The notes under the pieces were generated by a model, which saw only the letters and a list, made by a program, of their open reading frames with translations, did no database searches and was not told the DNA's origin. From Bog-793 sp963803025 (GTDB lineage Bacteria; Actinomycetota; Acidimicrobiia; Acidimicrobiales; Bog-793), in the NCBI GenBank assembly GCA_963803025.1, contig CAWDKZ010000009.1, forward strand, positions 1 through 64,000: DNA of 64,000 bases, read 5' to 3'. Shown here one piece after another: positions 52,933-61,426 of this stretch; the first letter of the stretch is position 1, and each line of letters begins with the position of its first letter. The translations under genes were made by a program, and so were the position numbers.

Positions 52933-53172
52933 GGGTTTCCTCGGTGGGTCCCCCTCTCCTGCCCCTCCTGTGTGCCGGTGTGGCCGTCTTTGGCGCTGTT
53001 CTTTGCCCCCGTCCCGCCGTCCGTGCGTTCCGGGCGTTCGCCCCTCTGGTGCGCCGCCCGGCCGCCGGCCGGCTCGGTGCTGCCCCCCCTCGGCCGGCCT
53101 GCTCGCCCTTTCGCCCCTTCGGCCGCTGCCCCTGCCGCCCGGGCCTGCCCGCCGTCCCCTCGTCCCTTCGCC
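52933..53172. other. 240-nt A-free tract (copy 2 of the A-depleted block)
   Basis: From 52933 to 53172 the + strand contains no adenine at all, only C, G and T with C dominant. It lies directly before the excisionase-like gene of the integrase module. Parts match 11584-11750 closely, for example CCCCCGTCCCGCCGTCCGTG and CGGCCGCTGCCCCTGCCGC-like runs. The minus strand, being T-free here, has no stop codon in any frame. There is no other gene on the + strand between 52549 and 53181. Confidence 0.9.
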
Positions 53173-53181
53173 ACCCGGTCC

Positions 53182-53406
53182 ATGGCGGGAGCCACCCGCG
53201 CCGTCCGAGCACTGCCGTTTGCCCCGGGCAACGGGGCCGTGCTCACGCTCGGCGAGGTGGCAAGCATCCTCAAGTGCTGCCCCGAGCAGGCCCGGCTGAT
53301 GGCCCTCGCCCGCGAGATACCCGGGGCGTTCCGCGTTGGGAAGCTCCACCGCGTGAGCGCCGAACCCTTCTTCTGCTGGCTCAGCACCGTCGGCGAGACA
53401 GCTTAG
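53182..53406 (+). CDS. Excisionase-like small DNA-binding protein
   Basis: A 74-aa protein with the HTH_17/Xis pattern: VLTLGEVASILKCCPEQARL, then AREIPGAFRVGKLHRVSAEP. It lies next to a tyrosine integrase gene on the opposite strand, and their stop codons are about 8 bp apart. It probably directs excision of the element. ATG 53182 is assumed; GTG 53239 would give a shorter form beginning at the HTH itself. Confidence 0.6.
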   Translation: MAGATRAVRALPFAPGNGAVLTLGEVASILKCCPEQARLMALAREIPGAFRVGKLHRVSAEPFFCWLSTVGETA

Positions 53407-53413
53407 CGCCCAG

Positions 53414-54751
53414 TCACGACGCCGATCGGCGGGTCCGCCGCGGGGACCTGAACGGCACCGGCCCGGTCGCCGGTACAGCCTTCTTCGGAGCGGTCGCCCT
53501 CTTCGCCGGTGTCGAGGCGAGCCGCTCCGTGTTGACGTACTGGCGTCCGAGGGCAGTGATGATGGTATCCCCCGCCGGGGTCGCGCCCACGTAGGTTCGG
53601 AGCGTCAGGGATATGTCCTCGTGGTCGAGTTCCGCTGCCACGCGCGCGACGTCCACGCCCGCGGCGATGAGCTCGGTGCCTCGGTGGTGGCGCATGTCGT
53701 GCGACCGGTAGGGAAGACCCGCCAGGTCGCCAATGGCCTTGACGTGACGCTGCACGTAGTCGGGCTCCATCGGCGTGAGGCCCATCCCGTCGTAGCTGAA
53801 CACCCAGCCGTCGGAGGGCAGTCTCGTGCCGGTCTGCTTGCAGCGCTCAAGCTGCGCGTTGTGGAGGGCGTGCAGCGTGTCCACTACGACCGGGTCGAGC
53901 AGGTGGACAGGCGCGGGCTTGCCCTTGCGGTGCTTCGCCCATGCCACGGTCTGGACCTTGCCCCACACGCTGTTGCGCACACGATTGATCGTTACCGTCT
54001 GCTTGTCCCGGTCGAAGTCCCCCCACATGAGACCGGTAAGGGCCTGCCTCCGCAGTCCCGTGAGTGCCGCCGTGAGGAAGTAAGCGGCGAGGTCGGGGTG
54101 CACCTGTGGGGCCGTCTCGATGAGGAGCCTGACCTCCTCGACCGTCGCCTTCGGAGTCTTCTTCTTCGGAGGCGCGGGCTTGTCCTCCACGTACTTGGCG
54201 GCGTTGAACTTCAGCCACTTGCGTCCGATCCCCCACTCCATCGCAGCGCGTATCGCCTTGTGCGTTTGGACGAGGCCGGACTGCCCGACTCCGTGGTCCT
54301 CCTCCAATCCTTTGAGCAACTCCTCGACGGGTTCGGACGAGTCGAGCTTCGAGAGTCTGATCGCGAGAAAGTTCGGCGCTCTCTTCCTCAGCCGTCGGAC
54401 CTGGTACGCGTAGTTCTCGAACGTGCTGTCCGCCAGCGCGCCCTTCTTGTTCCTGTCCTCGCACCGCGCCAGCCACGCGTCCATGAGGTCTCCGACGGTC
54501 GCCCTCGCCCCTCCCCTCGGGCTCATAGACGCCTGGGCGAGCATCGAGGCGCGCTCGGCCACCGCCTCCTCGTACGCGCCGTGGAACACCTTCGTGCGCG
54601 AAGGCTGCTTGCCGGTCAGGGCGTCCCGCGGAAACGTGATGCGCATCTCCCACGTGTTCACGCCGATGTTGCGCACGCCGTTCCGCCACGGACCCTTCTT
54701 CGACTTCTTCTTTGCGCTCGTGTGGGTCGCTCCGGTCGCTGCCACAGGCAA
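53414..54751 (-). CDS. Tyrosine site-specific integrase
   Basis: A phage-type integrase of 445 aa. An N-terminal arm-binding/SAM-like region (TFENYAYQVRRLRKRAPNFL) precedes the catalytic domain. Catalytic residues: Arg in LTGLRRQALTGLMW, His-x-x-Arg in SHDMRHHRGTELIAAG, His in LDHEDISLTLRTYVG with the nucleophile Tyr in the same motif. The basic C-terminal tail (AKRATAPKKAVPATG) is unusual. The gene starts 119 bp from tRNA-Pro, which strongly suggests that the tRNA 3' end is the attachment site. Confidence 0.9.
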   Translation of the reverse strand: MPVAATGATHTSAKKKSKKGPWRNGVRNIGVNTWEMRITFPRDALTGKQPSRTKVFHGAYEEAVAERASMLAQASMSPRGGARATVGDLMDAWLARCEDRNKKGALADSTFENYAYQVRRLRKRAPNFLAIRLSKLDSSEPVEELLKGLEEDHGVGQSGLVQTHKAIRAAMEWGIGRKWLKFNAAKYVEDKPAPPKKKTPKATVEEVRLLIETAPQVHPDLAAYFLTAALTGLRRQALTGLMWGDFDRDKQTVTINRVRNSVWGKVQTVAWAKHRKGKPAPVHLLDPVVVDTLHALHNAQLERCKQTGTRLPSDGWVFSYDGMGLTPMEPDYVQRHVKAIGDLAGLPYRSHDMRHHRGTELIAAGVDVARVAAELDHEDISLTLRTYVGATPAGDTIITALGRQYVNTERLASTPAKRATAPKKAVPATGPVPFRSPRRTRRSAS

Positions 54752-54869
54752 AGGATACCGCCGCCCCTCGCCCCAGACCCGGCAAAATCAGGTTCGGCGA
54801 GGGGGTTTCTGAAGGGATTGCCAGCATATAGTCAAGCGGCTTAGCCCTATGACCAGGGCACTTCCTCGT

Positions 54870-54942
54870 CGGGCTGCCGGGATTTGAACCCGGGACCTCT
54901 TGACCCCCAGTCAAGCGCGCTAACCAAACTGCGCCACAGCCC
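54870..54942 (-). tRNA. tRNA-Pro (anticodon GGG)
   Basis: The minus strand folds as a cloverleaf: acceptor GGGCTGT pairs with GCAGCCC; D-arm GGCGCAGTTTGGTTAGCGC; anticodon stem CTTGA/TCAAG with loop CTGGGGG (anticodon GGG); T-arm CCGGG TTCAAAT CCCGG. CCA is not encoded. Its 3' end faces the integrase gene, and the sequence beyond it is where attL would start. Confidence 0.93.
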
Positions 54943-55102
54943 GCCACGACCCATCGGTTGCAGTTCACCGGCGTCTCCGAGTCGAAGCAACCACCGAACC
55001 GTGATCGACGGATGAACCCAGACGGTATCAGTCGGTGTGCAGCAAATCTCCTGGGCGATCTTCGGGGCCGCCGGTACTGAATGCCATGAAGGGGGACCTC
55101 CC

Positions 55103-55128
55103 CCGGTGAGAACTTGGGTTCTCACCGG
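55103..55128 (+). other. Perfect 11-bp hairpin upstream of the IS110-EAL ORF
   Basis: CCGGTGAGAAC, loop TTGG, GTTCTCACCGG. It lies 28 bp before the start codon, within 213 bp (54943-55155) that contain no other gene. In IS110 elements the non-coding end upstream of the recombinase encodes a structured guide (bridge) RNA, so this may be a leftover of it (inference). Confidence 0.5.
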
Positions 55129-55155
55129 AACCACACCGAAGGAGGCCCTGACACC

Positions 55156-55530
55156 ATGTTGCACATCGGACCGGATCTTTCGAGACGCCGCCTCGACGTC
55201 CACGTCATGAAGGAGTTTGGCCAGACTCTGCTCGTCGACGCCTGGCCACCCGACGCCGACGCGCTCCGGGTGAAGGGCCTTGCGCCGCTCGCCTGCAAGA
55301 CCGACCGCAGTTTCGTCAGCGGCCTGGAAGAGGATGAGTCAGCGCGACGACTCGCCTCGGCGATCCTCGAAATGGGCCGGGCTCTTGACGTCACCGTCAT
55401 CGCCGAAGGCGTGGAGACGAAAGGCCAGTTCACATGGCTGGACCGCGCCGGCTGCCGCTGCGCCCAGGGTTTCTACTTCTCGAAACCGCTGCCCGCGACG
55501 GAGTGCTTCGACCTTCTCAGCCGCGATTGA
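55156..55530 (+). CDS. Chimeric ORF: IS110 transposase start fused to EAL-domain end
   Basis: The first 38 residues (MLHIGPDLSRRRLDVHVMKE, then FGQTLLVDAWPPDADALR) match the start of IS110 DEDD recombinases, including the first acidic residue in GPDLSR. From residue 39 on, the sequence is the C-terminal half of an EAL phosphodiesterase domain: CKTDRSFVSGLEEDE, VTVIAEGVETKGQFTWLDRA, and GCRCAQGFYFSKPLPA. GGAGG lies about 10 bases before ATG 55156. The EAL catalytic Glu-Ala-Leu half is absent, so the product cannot be a normal c-di-GMP phosphodiesterase. It is probably a dead junction, possibly expressed. Confidence 0.7.
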   Translation: MLHIGPDLSRRRLDVHVMKEFGQTLLVDAWPPDADALRVKGLAPLACKTDRSFVSGLEEDESARRLASAILEMGRALDVTVIAEGVETKGQFTWLDRAGCRCAQGFYFSKPLPATECFDLLSRD

Positions 55531-55696
55531 TCCATCGTGGAGGACGACCCGGCTCGCCGACCCGGCTCGCCGGCTCGGCGACGCGACGGGTGCGGCGAGA
55601 GAGCCCTGTGTTTCCGTGCCCGACGCGTCGTTCCGCGTCCTGAGGTCCCTGCAAGACGCGTTCGACGTCCGGTGCCCGCAGAGCGCCGCGAGCGCT

Positions 55697-57106
55697 TCAG
55701 GAACCGCGCAAGCGAACGCGAAGCTTCATCGGGGTCGGCCCGAGGTCGAAGCGCTCGCGCAACGACCGCTCCACGTAGCGGAGGTAACCGCGTTGCAACC
55801 GGCGGCTCGCGAAGATCGTCACGGTGGGCGGGTCGACCGCCCCCTGCACGGCGTAGAGGATCCGCGACCCGGCTGGCGGCTGCGCCGATTGGATCGCCTT
55901 GATCGCCTCGTTGAGAGCCCCCGTCGGCATCCGCCGGTGGTAGGCGTCGATGGCGGCGCGCAGCGCAGGAAGCAGGCGGTGCACTCCCCTGCCGCTCAAC
56001 GCGGAGAGGCGGAGGACTGGTGCGTAGCCGAGGAACCCGAGCCGATCGGCAACGTCCGTGACGACGGTAAGGCGCTCCTCGTTCGAGAGGAGATCCCATT
56101 TGTTGAGTACGACGACGATCGGGTTGCCCGCCGCGTCGATCCGTTCGGCGAGGCGCTGATCCTGGTGCGTCACCCCGTCGCTCGCGTCGATGATGAGCAA
56201 CGCCAGGTCGCTCCGGTCGATCGCCGCGAGGGAACGGACGAGGGAGAAGTACTCGGGACCGTCCTCGATCCGGGACTTGCGACGCAGTCCGGCCGTGTCG
56301 ATGAAACGGATCCGACCCTCGTCGGTCTCGACAATCGTGTCGATCGCGTCGCGGGTCGTGCCCGGCACGTCATGGACGACGACGCGTTCCGCGCCGACGA
56401 GGCGGTTGAAGAGGGTCGACTTGCCGACGTTCGGACGCCCGACGATCGTCACGGAGGCGACGACGCCGGCCTCGTCATCGGATCCCGCGACCCGTTCGGC
56501 ACCGGCTGGACCCGATTCGTCCCCCGATTCGCGGCCGGGAGCGGCAGCGGGGAACCGCGCCACGACGAGGTCGAGGAGGTCCCCGACGCCCCGTCCGTGC
56601 AGGGCGGAGACCGCGATCGGACCCCCGAGGCCGAGGCGCGCGAGCTCCCAGGCCGCCGGCTCCTGGGCGGCGGAGTCGACCTTGTTCGCCACGATGATGA
56701 CGGCCCGGTTCTTCTTGCGGAGCAGTTCCGCGACGGCCTCGTCTTCCGACGTGATCCCCGTCGTCGCGTCGACGACGAACAGCACGACATCGGCCTGGTC
56801 GACCGCCGTCCGCGCCTGGCCGCTCACCAACAGGTCGAGCGGCGCGCCCCGGGTCACGACCCCTCCGGTGTCGATGACGACGAAGCTCCTGCCGCTCCAG
56901 GACGTCTCGAGCTCGAGGCGGTCACGGGTCACCCCGGGGCGCTCCTCGACGATGGCGGCGCGCCGCCCGACGATCCGGTTGGCAAGCGTCGACTTCCCAA
57001 CGTTCGGGCGTCCCGCGACGACGACGACCGGCAACCGGTCGGGACGACCGGCCCCGCGCGCCGGCTGCGGCCGTGTCTCCGCCGGTTCAACCGCCCCTCG
57101 GCTCAT
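55697..57106 (-). CDS. der: Ribosome-assembly GTPase Der (EngA)
   Basis: Two tandem GTPase domains and a C-terminal KH-like domain, 469 aa. G1 motifs: AGRPNVGKSTLANRI and VGRPNVGKSTLFNRL. G3: DTGG and DTAG. G4: NKVD and NKWD. The C-terminus is LRYVERSLRERFDLGPTPMK. Der acts in 50S subunit maturation. Its ATG overlaps the stop of the DUF512 gene (ATGA), so the two are cotranscribed. The first gene of the core block next to the tRNA. Confidence 0.95.
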   Translation of the reverse strand: MSRGAVEPAETRPQPARGAGRPDRLPVVVVAGRPNVGKSTLANRIVGRRAAIVEERPGVTRDRLELETSWSGRSFVVIDTGGVVTRGAPLDLLVSGQARTAVDQADVVLFVVDATTGITSEDEAVAELLRKKNRAVIIVANKVDSAAQEPAAWELARLGLGGPIAVSALHGRGVGDLLDLVVARFPAAAPGRESGDESGPAGAERVAGSDDEAGVVASVTIVGRPNVGKSTLFNRLVGAERVVVHDVPGTTRDAIDTIVETDEGRIRFIDTAGLRRKSRIEDGPEYFSLVRSLAAIDRSDLALLIIDASDGVTHQDQRLAERIDAAGNPIVVVLNKWDLLSNEERLTVVTDVADRLGFLGYAPVLRLSALSGRGVHRLLPALRAAIDAYHRRMPTGALNEAIKAIQSAQPPAGSRILYAVQGAVDPPTVTIFASRRLQRGYLRYVERSLRERFDLGPTPMKLRVRLRGS

Positions 57107-58521
57107 CGCGCGGTCCCCGCCGTCTCCACGGGATCCCGCGCGACACGGACCCCCACGAGCGCCCGACGCAACGAGGCCCCGTCCTCCGGGACGAACTCGA
57201 CGGCGCGCGGGAGGTCCCCGGGCACCGCCCCATCGAGGAACCGGCCGTTCGACAGGCAGACCTCGGGAATGAGGACCCGCCGCTCCGCTGGCACGCGTGC
57301 GAGCGCGTCGGCGAGATCGACGGAGGTGAGCAACCCCGTGACGCCGATGTTCCCGCCAAAGAAGGTGTTGGCGACGGCGACGGTTTCCACGTCGCAGTGG
57401 CCCGTCGCGTCGAGCAACGGCCGGAGCACCTGCAGGCCGTAGGCGCCGGTGAGGATCGTCACCGGCCGCTCGTGCGCGCCGGAGCCGACCCCGCCGGACG
57501 CCCCGCCGCCCGGGCCGGCGGCGCGCGGCGCCCGGTAGCCGAGGGCCGGCGCGCCGTCGACGGAACGGAAGAAGCCCCCGGCCCGCCCGCTCGGACGACC
57601 GGCCCCCGCCGCGAACGCCTCGGCAAAGGCGCGCGCCATCCCGATGCCGTTTTCGTGCTGGGGGAAACCCTCATAAGCCGCGGCTGCGGGAAAGGGCCGC
57701 CTGCCGAGCAGGTAGTACTCGTCCGCCGCGAACACGAGCTGGCGACCGAGCGCCGCAAGACAGCGCTCCTGCCACGCGGCGACGGTATCGAGGACCGCGG
57801 CGACCTCGTCGGACGAGTGGGCCCGCATCGTCGCTTCGCGCGAGAACCTGCTCACGCCGAGCGGCACGACACCGACCGAGGCGAGCGTGGGGTACCGCTC
57901 GAGGATGCCTGCCATCGTGCCCTCGAGGACGGCGCCGTCGTTCACGCCCGGGCACACGACGACCTGGCCGTGAACCTCGATTCCCTCGTCGAGAAGACGA
58001 GCCAACCAGCGCAGGCTCGTCGCGCCACGGCGGTTCCGCAGCAGCTGTGCCCGGACCTCGGGATCGGTCGCGTGGATCGAGACGTAGAGCGGTGAGAGCC
58101 GCTCGGTGACGACCCGCTCGAGGTCAAGCTCGGTGAAACGCGTGAGCGTCGTGAAGTTCCCGTAGAGGAACGACAGCCGGTAGTCGTCGTCTTTCACGTA
58201 GAGGCTGCGCCGCATTCCCTTCGGGAGCTGATAGATGAAGCAGAAGGCGCAGTGGTTGTCACACGTCGTCACCCGGTCGAAGATCGCCGAGGAGACGGCG
58301 ATGCCGAGCGGCTCGCCGGCGTGCTTCTCGACCACGACCTCGATCGTCGTGCCGCGCCGACCGAGCTCGAGCGCGACGACGGCTTCGTCGGCGAGCAGCT
58401 GGTAGTCGATCACGTCGCGGAGTACCGACCCGTTCAGCGCCAGGATCTCGTCGCCGACCTCAACCCCGGCCAGTTCCGCCGGCGACGCGGGCGCGACGCT
58501 CTCGACCTGCGGAAACGCCAT
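57103..58521 (-). CDS. DUF512 protein with PDZ and radical-SAM-like cysteine motif
   Basis: A 472-aa protein. An N-terminal PDZ-like domain (VESVAPASPAELAGVEVGDE) is followed by the family core, with cysteines CDNHCAFCFIYQLPKGMRRS, and LYVKDDDYRLSFLYGNFTTL. The C-terminus contains the DUF512 region (FFGGNIGVTGLLTSVDLADA). The C-x3-C-x2-C pattern suggests an Fe-S cluster. The gene commonly neighbours der. A glycine- and proline-rich insert near residues 350-380 is probably a flexible loop. ATG 58521 starts the PDZ domain; longer frames have no support. Confidence 0.85.
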   Translation of the reverse strand: MAFPQVESVAPASPAELAGVEVGDEILALNGSVLRDVIDYQLLADEAVVALELGRRGTTIEVVVEKHAGEPLGIAVSSAIFDRVTTCDNHCAFCFIYQLPKGMRRSLYVKDDDYRLSFLYGNFTTLTRFTELDLERVVTERLSPLYVSIHATDPEVRAQLLRNRRGATSLRWLARLLDEGIEVHGQVVVCPGVNDGAVLEGTMAGILERYPTLASVGVVPLGVSRFSREATMRAHSSDEVAAVLDTVAAWQERCLAALGRQLVFAADEYYLLGRRPFPAAAAYEGFPQHENGIGMARAFAEAFAAGAGRPSGRAGGFFRSVDGAPALGYRAPRAAGPGGGASGGVGSGAHERPVTILTGAYGLQVLRPLLDATGHCDVETVAVANTFFGGNIGVTGLLTSVDLADALARVPAERRVLIPEVCLSNGRFLDGAVPGDLPRAVEFVPEDGASLRRALVGVRVARDPVETAGTAR

Positions 58522-58560
58522 CCGCCTAGCGTAGCTGGCGGCCTCGCTAGCCTGAGCGCC

Positions 58561-59664
58561 GTGGAAGTCGACCGCGTGCTGCTCGCCGAGCCGCGCGGTT
58601 TCTGCGCTGGGGTCGAGATGGCGATCAAGGCCCTGGCGTGGATGGTGCGGGTCTTCGAGCCGCCCGTCTACTGCTACCACGAGATCGTCCACAACCGCCT
58701 CGTCGTCGAGGAGTTCTCGCGCCAGGGCGTCGTCTTCGTCGACGACGTCGACGAAGTCCCCCCCGGGGCGCCGCTCATGCTCTCCGCCCACGGCTCAGCG
58801 CCTGAGGTGGAGCGGTCCGCGTCGGCCCACAACCGCCCCGTCGTGAACGCCGTCTGCCCCTTGGTCACCAAGGTCCACCATGAGCTGAAGGTCCGCGCCT
58901 CGAAGGGCTACACCGTCGTCTACGTCGGTCATGCCGGCCACGAGGAGGCGATCGGCACGATGGCCGTCGCGCCGAGCGCCGTGCGACTCGTCGAGAGCGA
59001 GGAGGACGTCGACGCCCTCGGGAGCCTCGGCTCCCCCGTGGCGTTGCTCGCGCAGACGACCTTGCCACACGACGAGTGGTCCGGCATCGCCGCCAGGACG
59101 AAGGAGCGCTTCCCGCAGCTGTGGATGCCGGGACGCTCCGACCTCTGCTACGCGACGACGAACCGCCAGGCGGCGTTGCGCGCGATCGCCGGACGGTGCG
59201 ACTCCGTCGTCGTCATCGGTTCGGCGAACTCCTCGAACACCGTCTCGCTCGCCCACGTCGCAGCGACGACGGGATGTCCGCGGGTGCTGCGCGTGAACTC
59301 GGCCGAAGAGCTGCCGGATGACCTCGCGGGCGTCGTCGGCGTCACCGCCGGCGCCTCGGCTCCCGAGCGGCTCGTCGACGAGGTCGTCCGCCGCCTCGCC
59401 CCCCGCCAGGGCGTCGAGGTGGTCGCCGCCGTCGCCGAGGAGGAGTACTTCCCTCCCCCGCCTGAACTGCGCGACCTGCTCCGCGCGGTGTGGTCCGCCG
59501 CCGCGGTCGCGCTCGGCCTCCTGCCGACGGGTCAACCGCCCGCGGCCGAGGACCACGAGGTGCCGGCCGCCGTCATGCTCGCCGGACGCGTCCTGGGACC
59601 GGTCGTCAGCGAAATCACGTCACCGCATCCGCCACCGCCTCGTCGTGAGGCCGCGCGCCGATGA
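58561..59664 (+). CDS. ispH: 4-hydroxy-3-methylbut-2-enyl diphosphate reductase IspH
   Basis: The last enzyme of the MEP isoprenoid pathway; it reduces HMBPP to IPP and DMAPP with a [4Fe-4S] cluster. Cluster cysteines are in EPRGFCAGVEMAI, VNAVCPLVTKVH and SDLCYATTNRQAA. Other conserved stretches are LSAHGSAP and GSANSSNTVSLAHVA. The GTG start at 58561 begins VEVDRVLLAEPRG; the frame further upstream lies in the divergent gene. 367 aa; the proline-rich tail is longer than usual. Its stop overlaps the GT2 start. Confidence 0.94.
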   Translation: MEVDRVLLAEPRGFCAGVEMAIKALAWMVRVFEPPVYCYHEIVHNRLVVEEFSRQGVVFVDDVDEVPPGAPLMLSAHGSAPEVERSASAHNRPVVNAVCPLVTKVHHELKVRASKGYTVVYVGHAGHEEAIGTMAVAPSAVRLVESEEDVDALGSLGSPVALLAQTTLPHDEWSGIAARTKERFPQLWMPGRSDLCYATTNRQAALRAIAGRCDSVVVIGSANSSNTVSLAHVAATTGCPRVLRVNSAEELPDDLAGVVGVTAGASAPERLVDEVVRRLAPRQGVEVVAAVAEEEYFPPPPELRDLLRAVWSAAAVALGLLPTGQPPAAEDHEVPAAVMLAGRVLGPVVSEITSPHPPPPRREAARR

Positions 59665-60464
59665 ACCCCCGCCAGGTCCGCCGGCGTCAGGCGGTCGACG
59701 AGCTCGTCGACTCCGTCGCACTCGACGAGTTCCACGCCGCCCATGGCGACCCCGAGTTCGCCCGGGTCGTCGTCGTCGCCGCCGCCTACCACGAGCGGGA
59801 GAACATCGGCCGCGTCCTCGACGCGCTGCCGGCCGAGCTCTGCGGTGAGCCGATCTCGTTCCTCGTCGTCATCGACGGCGAGGAGGACGGCACCGCCGAG
59901 TTCGTGCGCAAGTCCGGCCACTACGCCGTCATCGCGCCGGTGAACCGCGGCCAGGGCGCCGCCCTGCGGCTCGGCTACCGGGTCGCAGCCGAGCACGGCG
60001 CGCACTACATCGTCACCGCCGACGCCGACGGCCAGTCGGACCCCGCCGACCTCGCCGTCGTGCTGCGCCCGGTCCTCGCCAACGAGGCTGATCTCGTCAC
60101 GGGATCGCGCCGGCTCGGTCGCACCGAGTCGGCCGACATCGTGCGCAACTTCGGGATCGTCTTCTTCGCCGTCGTCATCACCGCGCTCACCGGCACCAAG
60201 GTGACCGACGTCGCCAACCCGATCCGCGCGATGCGGGCGGACCTTCCCCTGCGGCTGACCCTCGCCGAACCGCAGTACCAGTCGTCCGAGCTCCTGATCG
60301 GGGCGGTGATGGGCGGGGCGCGCTACGCCGAACGCCCGGTCACGATGCTCGCCCGCGTCTCGGGGCACTCGAAGAAGGGCGGCAACCTCGTCTACGGCTA
60401 CCGCTTCACCCGCGTCGTCCTCCGCACCTGGTGGCGGGAACGCCGGGCGCGGCGTTCCCGCTAG
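59661..60464 (+). CDS. GT2-family glycosyltransferase (dolichyl-phosphate-mannose-synthase-like)
   Basis: A 267-aa cytosolic-face glycosyltransferase. The nucleotide-sugar region is VVVVAAAYHERENIGRVLDA, and the metal motif is YIVTADADGQSDPADLAVVL. An amphipathic or membrane-associated stretch, FGIVFFAVVITALTG, follows. The acceptor is unknown; DPM1-like relatives charge polyprenyl phosphate. Its ATG overlaps the ispH stop, and its stop overlaps by 4 bp the stop of the convergent epimerase gene. Confidence 0.85.
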   Translation: MNPRQVRRRQAVDELVDSVALDEFHAAHGDPEFARVVVVAAAYHERENIGRVLDALPAELCGEPISFLVVIDGEEDGTAEFVRKSGHYAVIAPVNRGQGAALRLGYRVAAEHGAHYIVTADADGQSDPADLAVVLRPVLANEADLVTGSRRLGRTESADIVRNFGIVFFAVVITALTGTKVTDVANPIRAMRADLPLRLTLAEPQYQSSELLIGAVMGGARYAERPVTMLARVSGHSKKGGNLVYGYRFTRVVLRTWWRERRARRSR

Positions 60465-61369
60465 TCCGCTCGACCCGCGCCGTTGGCGCGGAAGTCCTCC
60501 CAGGTCGCGGCCAGGCCGGCCCGCAGGTCGTAGGCCGGCGCGTAGCCGAGGGAGCGGGCGCGGCTCGTGTCGACGACGACCGCCGGCATCTCGCCGGGCT
60601 TGGCGGCGACGTGCTCGGCGCCGATCTCGACCCCGGTGACCGCGCAGGCCGTCTGCCAGAGCTCGTTCATCGAGACGGACCGGCCGGCGCCGATCGTCAG
60701 CGTCTCGGCGCGGCCGAGCGCCAGGCCGATCTCGACCGCCGCGACGGTGTCGGTCACGTAGACGTAGTCGCGCCGCTGCTCGCCGTCGCCGTAGATCTGG
60801 ATCGTGCCGCCGTTGACGGCGCAGCGCATCAGGCGCGCGACGACGCTGTCCTTCGACTGCATGCCGGCGCCGTAGACGTTGGTGAACCGCAGCACGACGG
60901 TGGTGAACCCGTAGCTCGCGGCATAGGCCGAGAAGAGCATCTCGGCGGCCGCCTTCGTCGCGCCGTACGGGGTGAGCGGGCGCGGCAGCACGTTCTCGTC
61001 GATCTTGCCGGCCCCGACGTCGCCCGCGACGGCGTTCGTCGAGGCGAAGACGAAGCGGCCGACGCCGAGGGCGCGGCAGCGCTCGAGGAGGAGCTCGGTG
61101 GCGTCGACGTTCGTCTGGAACACGGCGTGCGGCTCCTGCGCGGAGCGCAGCACGGACGTGATCGCCGCGAGGTGGACGACCGCGTCCGTGCCCGGGGCGA
61201 GCGCCCGCGCGACGACGCCGGGATCACGCAGATCGCCGACGACGCAGGCGACGGACGGGCTCGGGAAGGCATGCAGGTCGGCGACGACGACGTCATCGCC
61301 GCGAACCAACAGGCGCGCCACGACGTGGCGGCCGATGAACCCGGAACCTCCGGTCACGACGACGTGCAC
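60461..61369 (-). CDS. NAD-dependent nucleotide-sugar epimerase/dehydratase
   Basis: An extended SDR of 302 aa, UDP-glucose 4-epimerase-like. NAD motif VVVTGGSGFIGRHVV; catalytic Ser-Thr region FVFASTNAVAGD; YGATKAAAEMLF with the Tyr-Lys pair; GDGEQRRDYVYVTD substrate region. The product is probably a cell-envelope sugar nucleotide. It is convergent with the GT2 gene; the pair may act in one glycosylation path. Confidence 0.86.
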   Translation of the reverse strand: MHVVVTGGSGFIGRHVVARLLVRGDDVVVADLHAFPSPSVACVVGDLRDPGVVARALAPGTDAVVHLAAITSVLRSAQEPHAVFQTNVDATELLLERCRALGVGRFVFASTNAVAGDVGAGKIDENVLPRPLTPYGATKAAAEMLFSAYAASYGFTTVVLRFTNVYGAGMQSKDSVVARLMRCAVNGGTIQIYGDGEQRRDYVYVTDTVAAVEIGLALGRAETLTIGAGRSVSMNELWQTACAVTGVEIGAEHVAAKPGEMPAVVVDTSRARSLGYAPAYDLRAGLAATWEDFRANGAGRAD

Positions 61370-61426
61370 AGCCTCTCCTTTCCGCCAGCCGCCCCGGGGC
61401 GAGCCCCCGCGGGTCGGGGCGAGACC

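Noticed and set aside
52933..53172. Template or variable repeat of a diversity-generating retroelement
   Set aside because: A-specific change made me consider it, but there is no reverse transcriptase and no paired repeat that differs only at A positions in the window.
52599..53387. Long minus-strand open frame as a real 262-aa gene
   Set aside because: A T-free strand cannot contain stop codons, so openness here is no evidence of coding. The first part is antisense to the excisionase-like gene. Left as an open alternative only.
54752..54869. A complete att direct repeat within the window
   Set aside because: I looked for a second copy of the tRNA-Pro 3' sequence and could not find one in the 64 kb.
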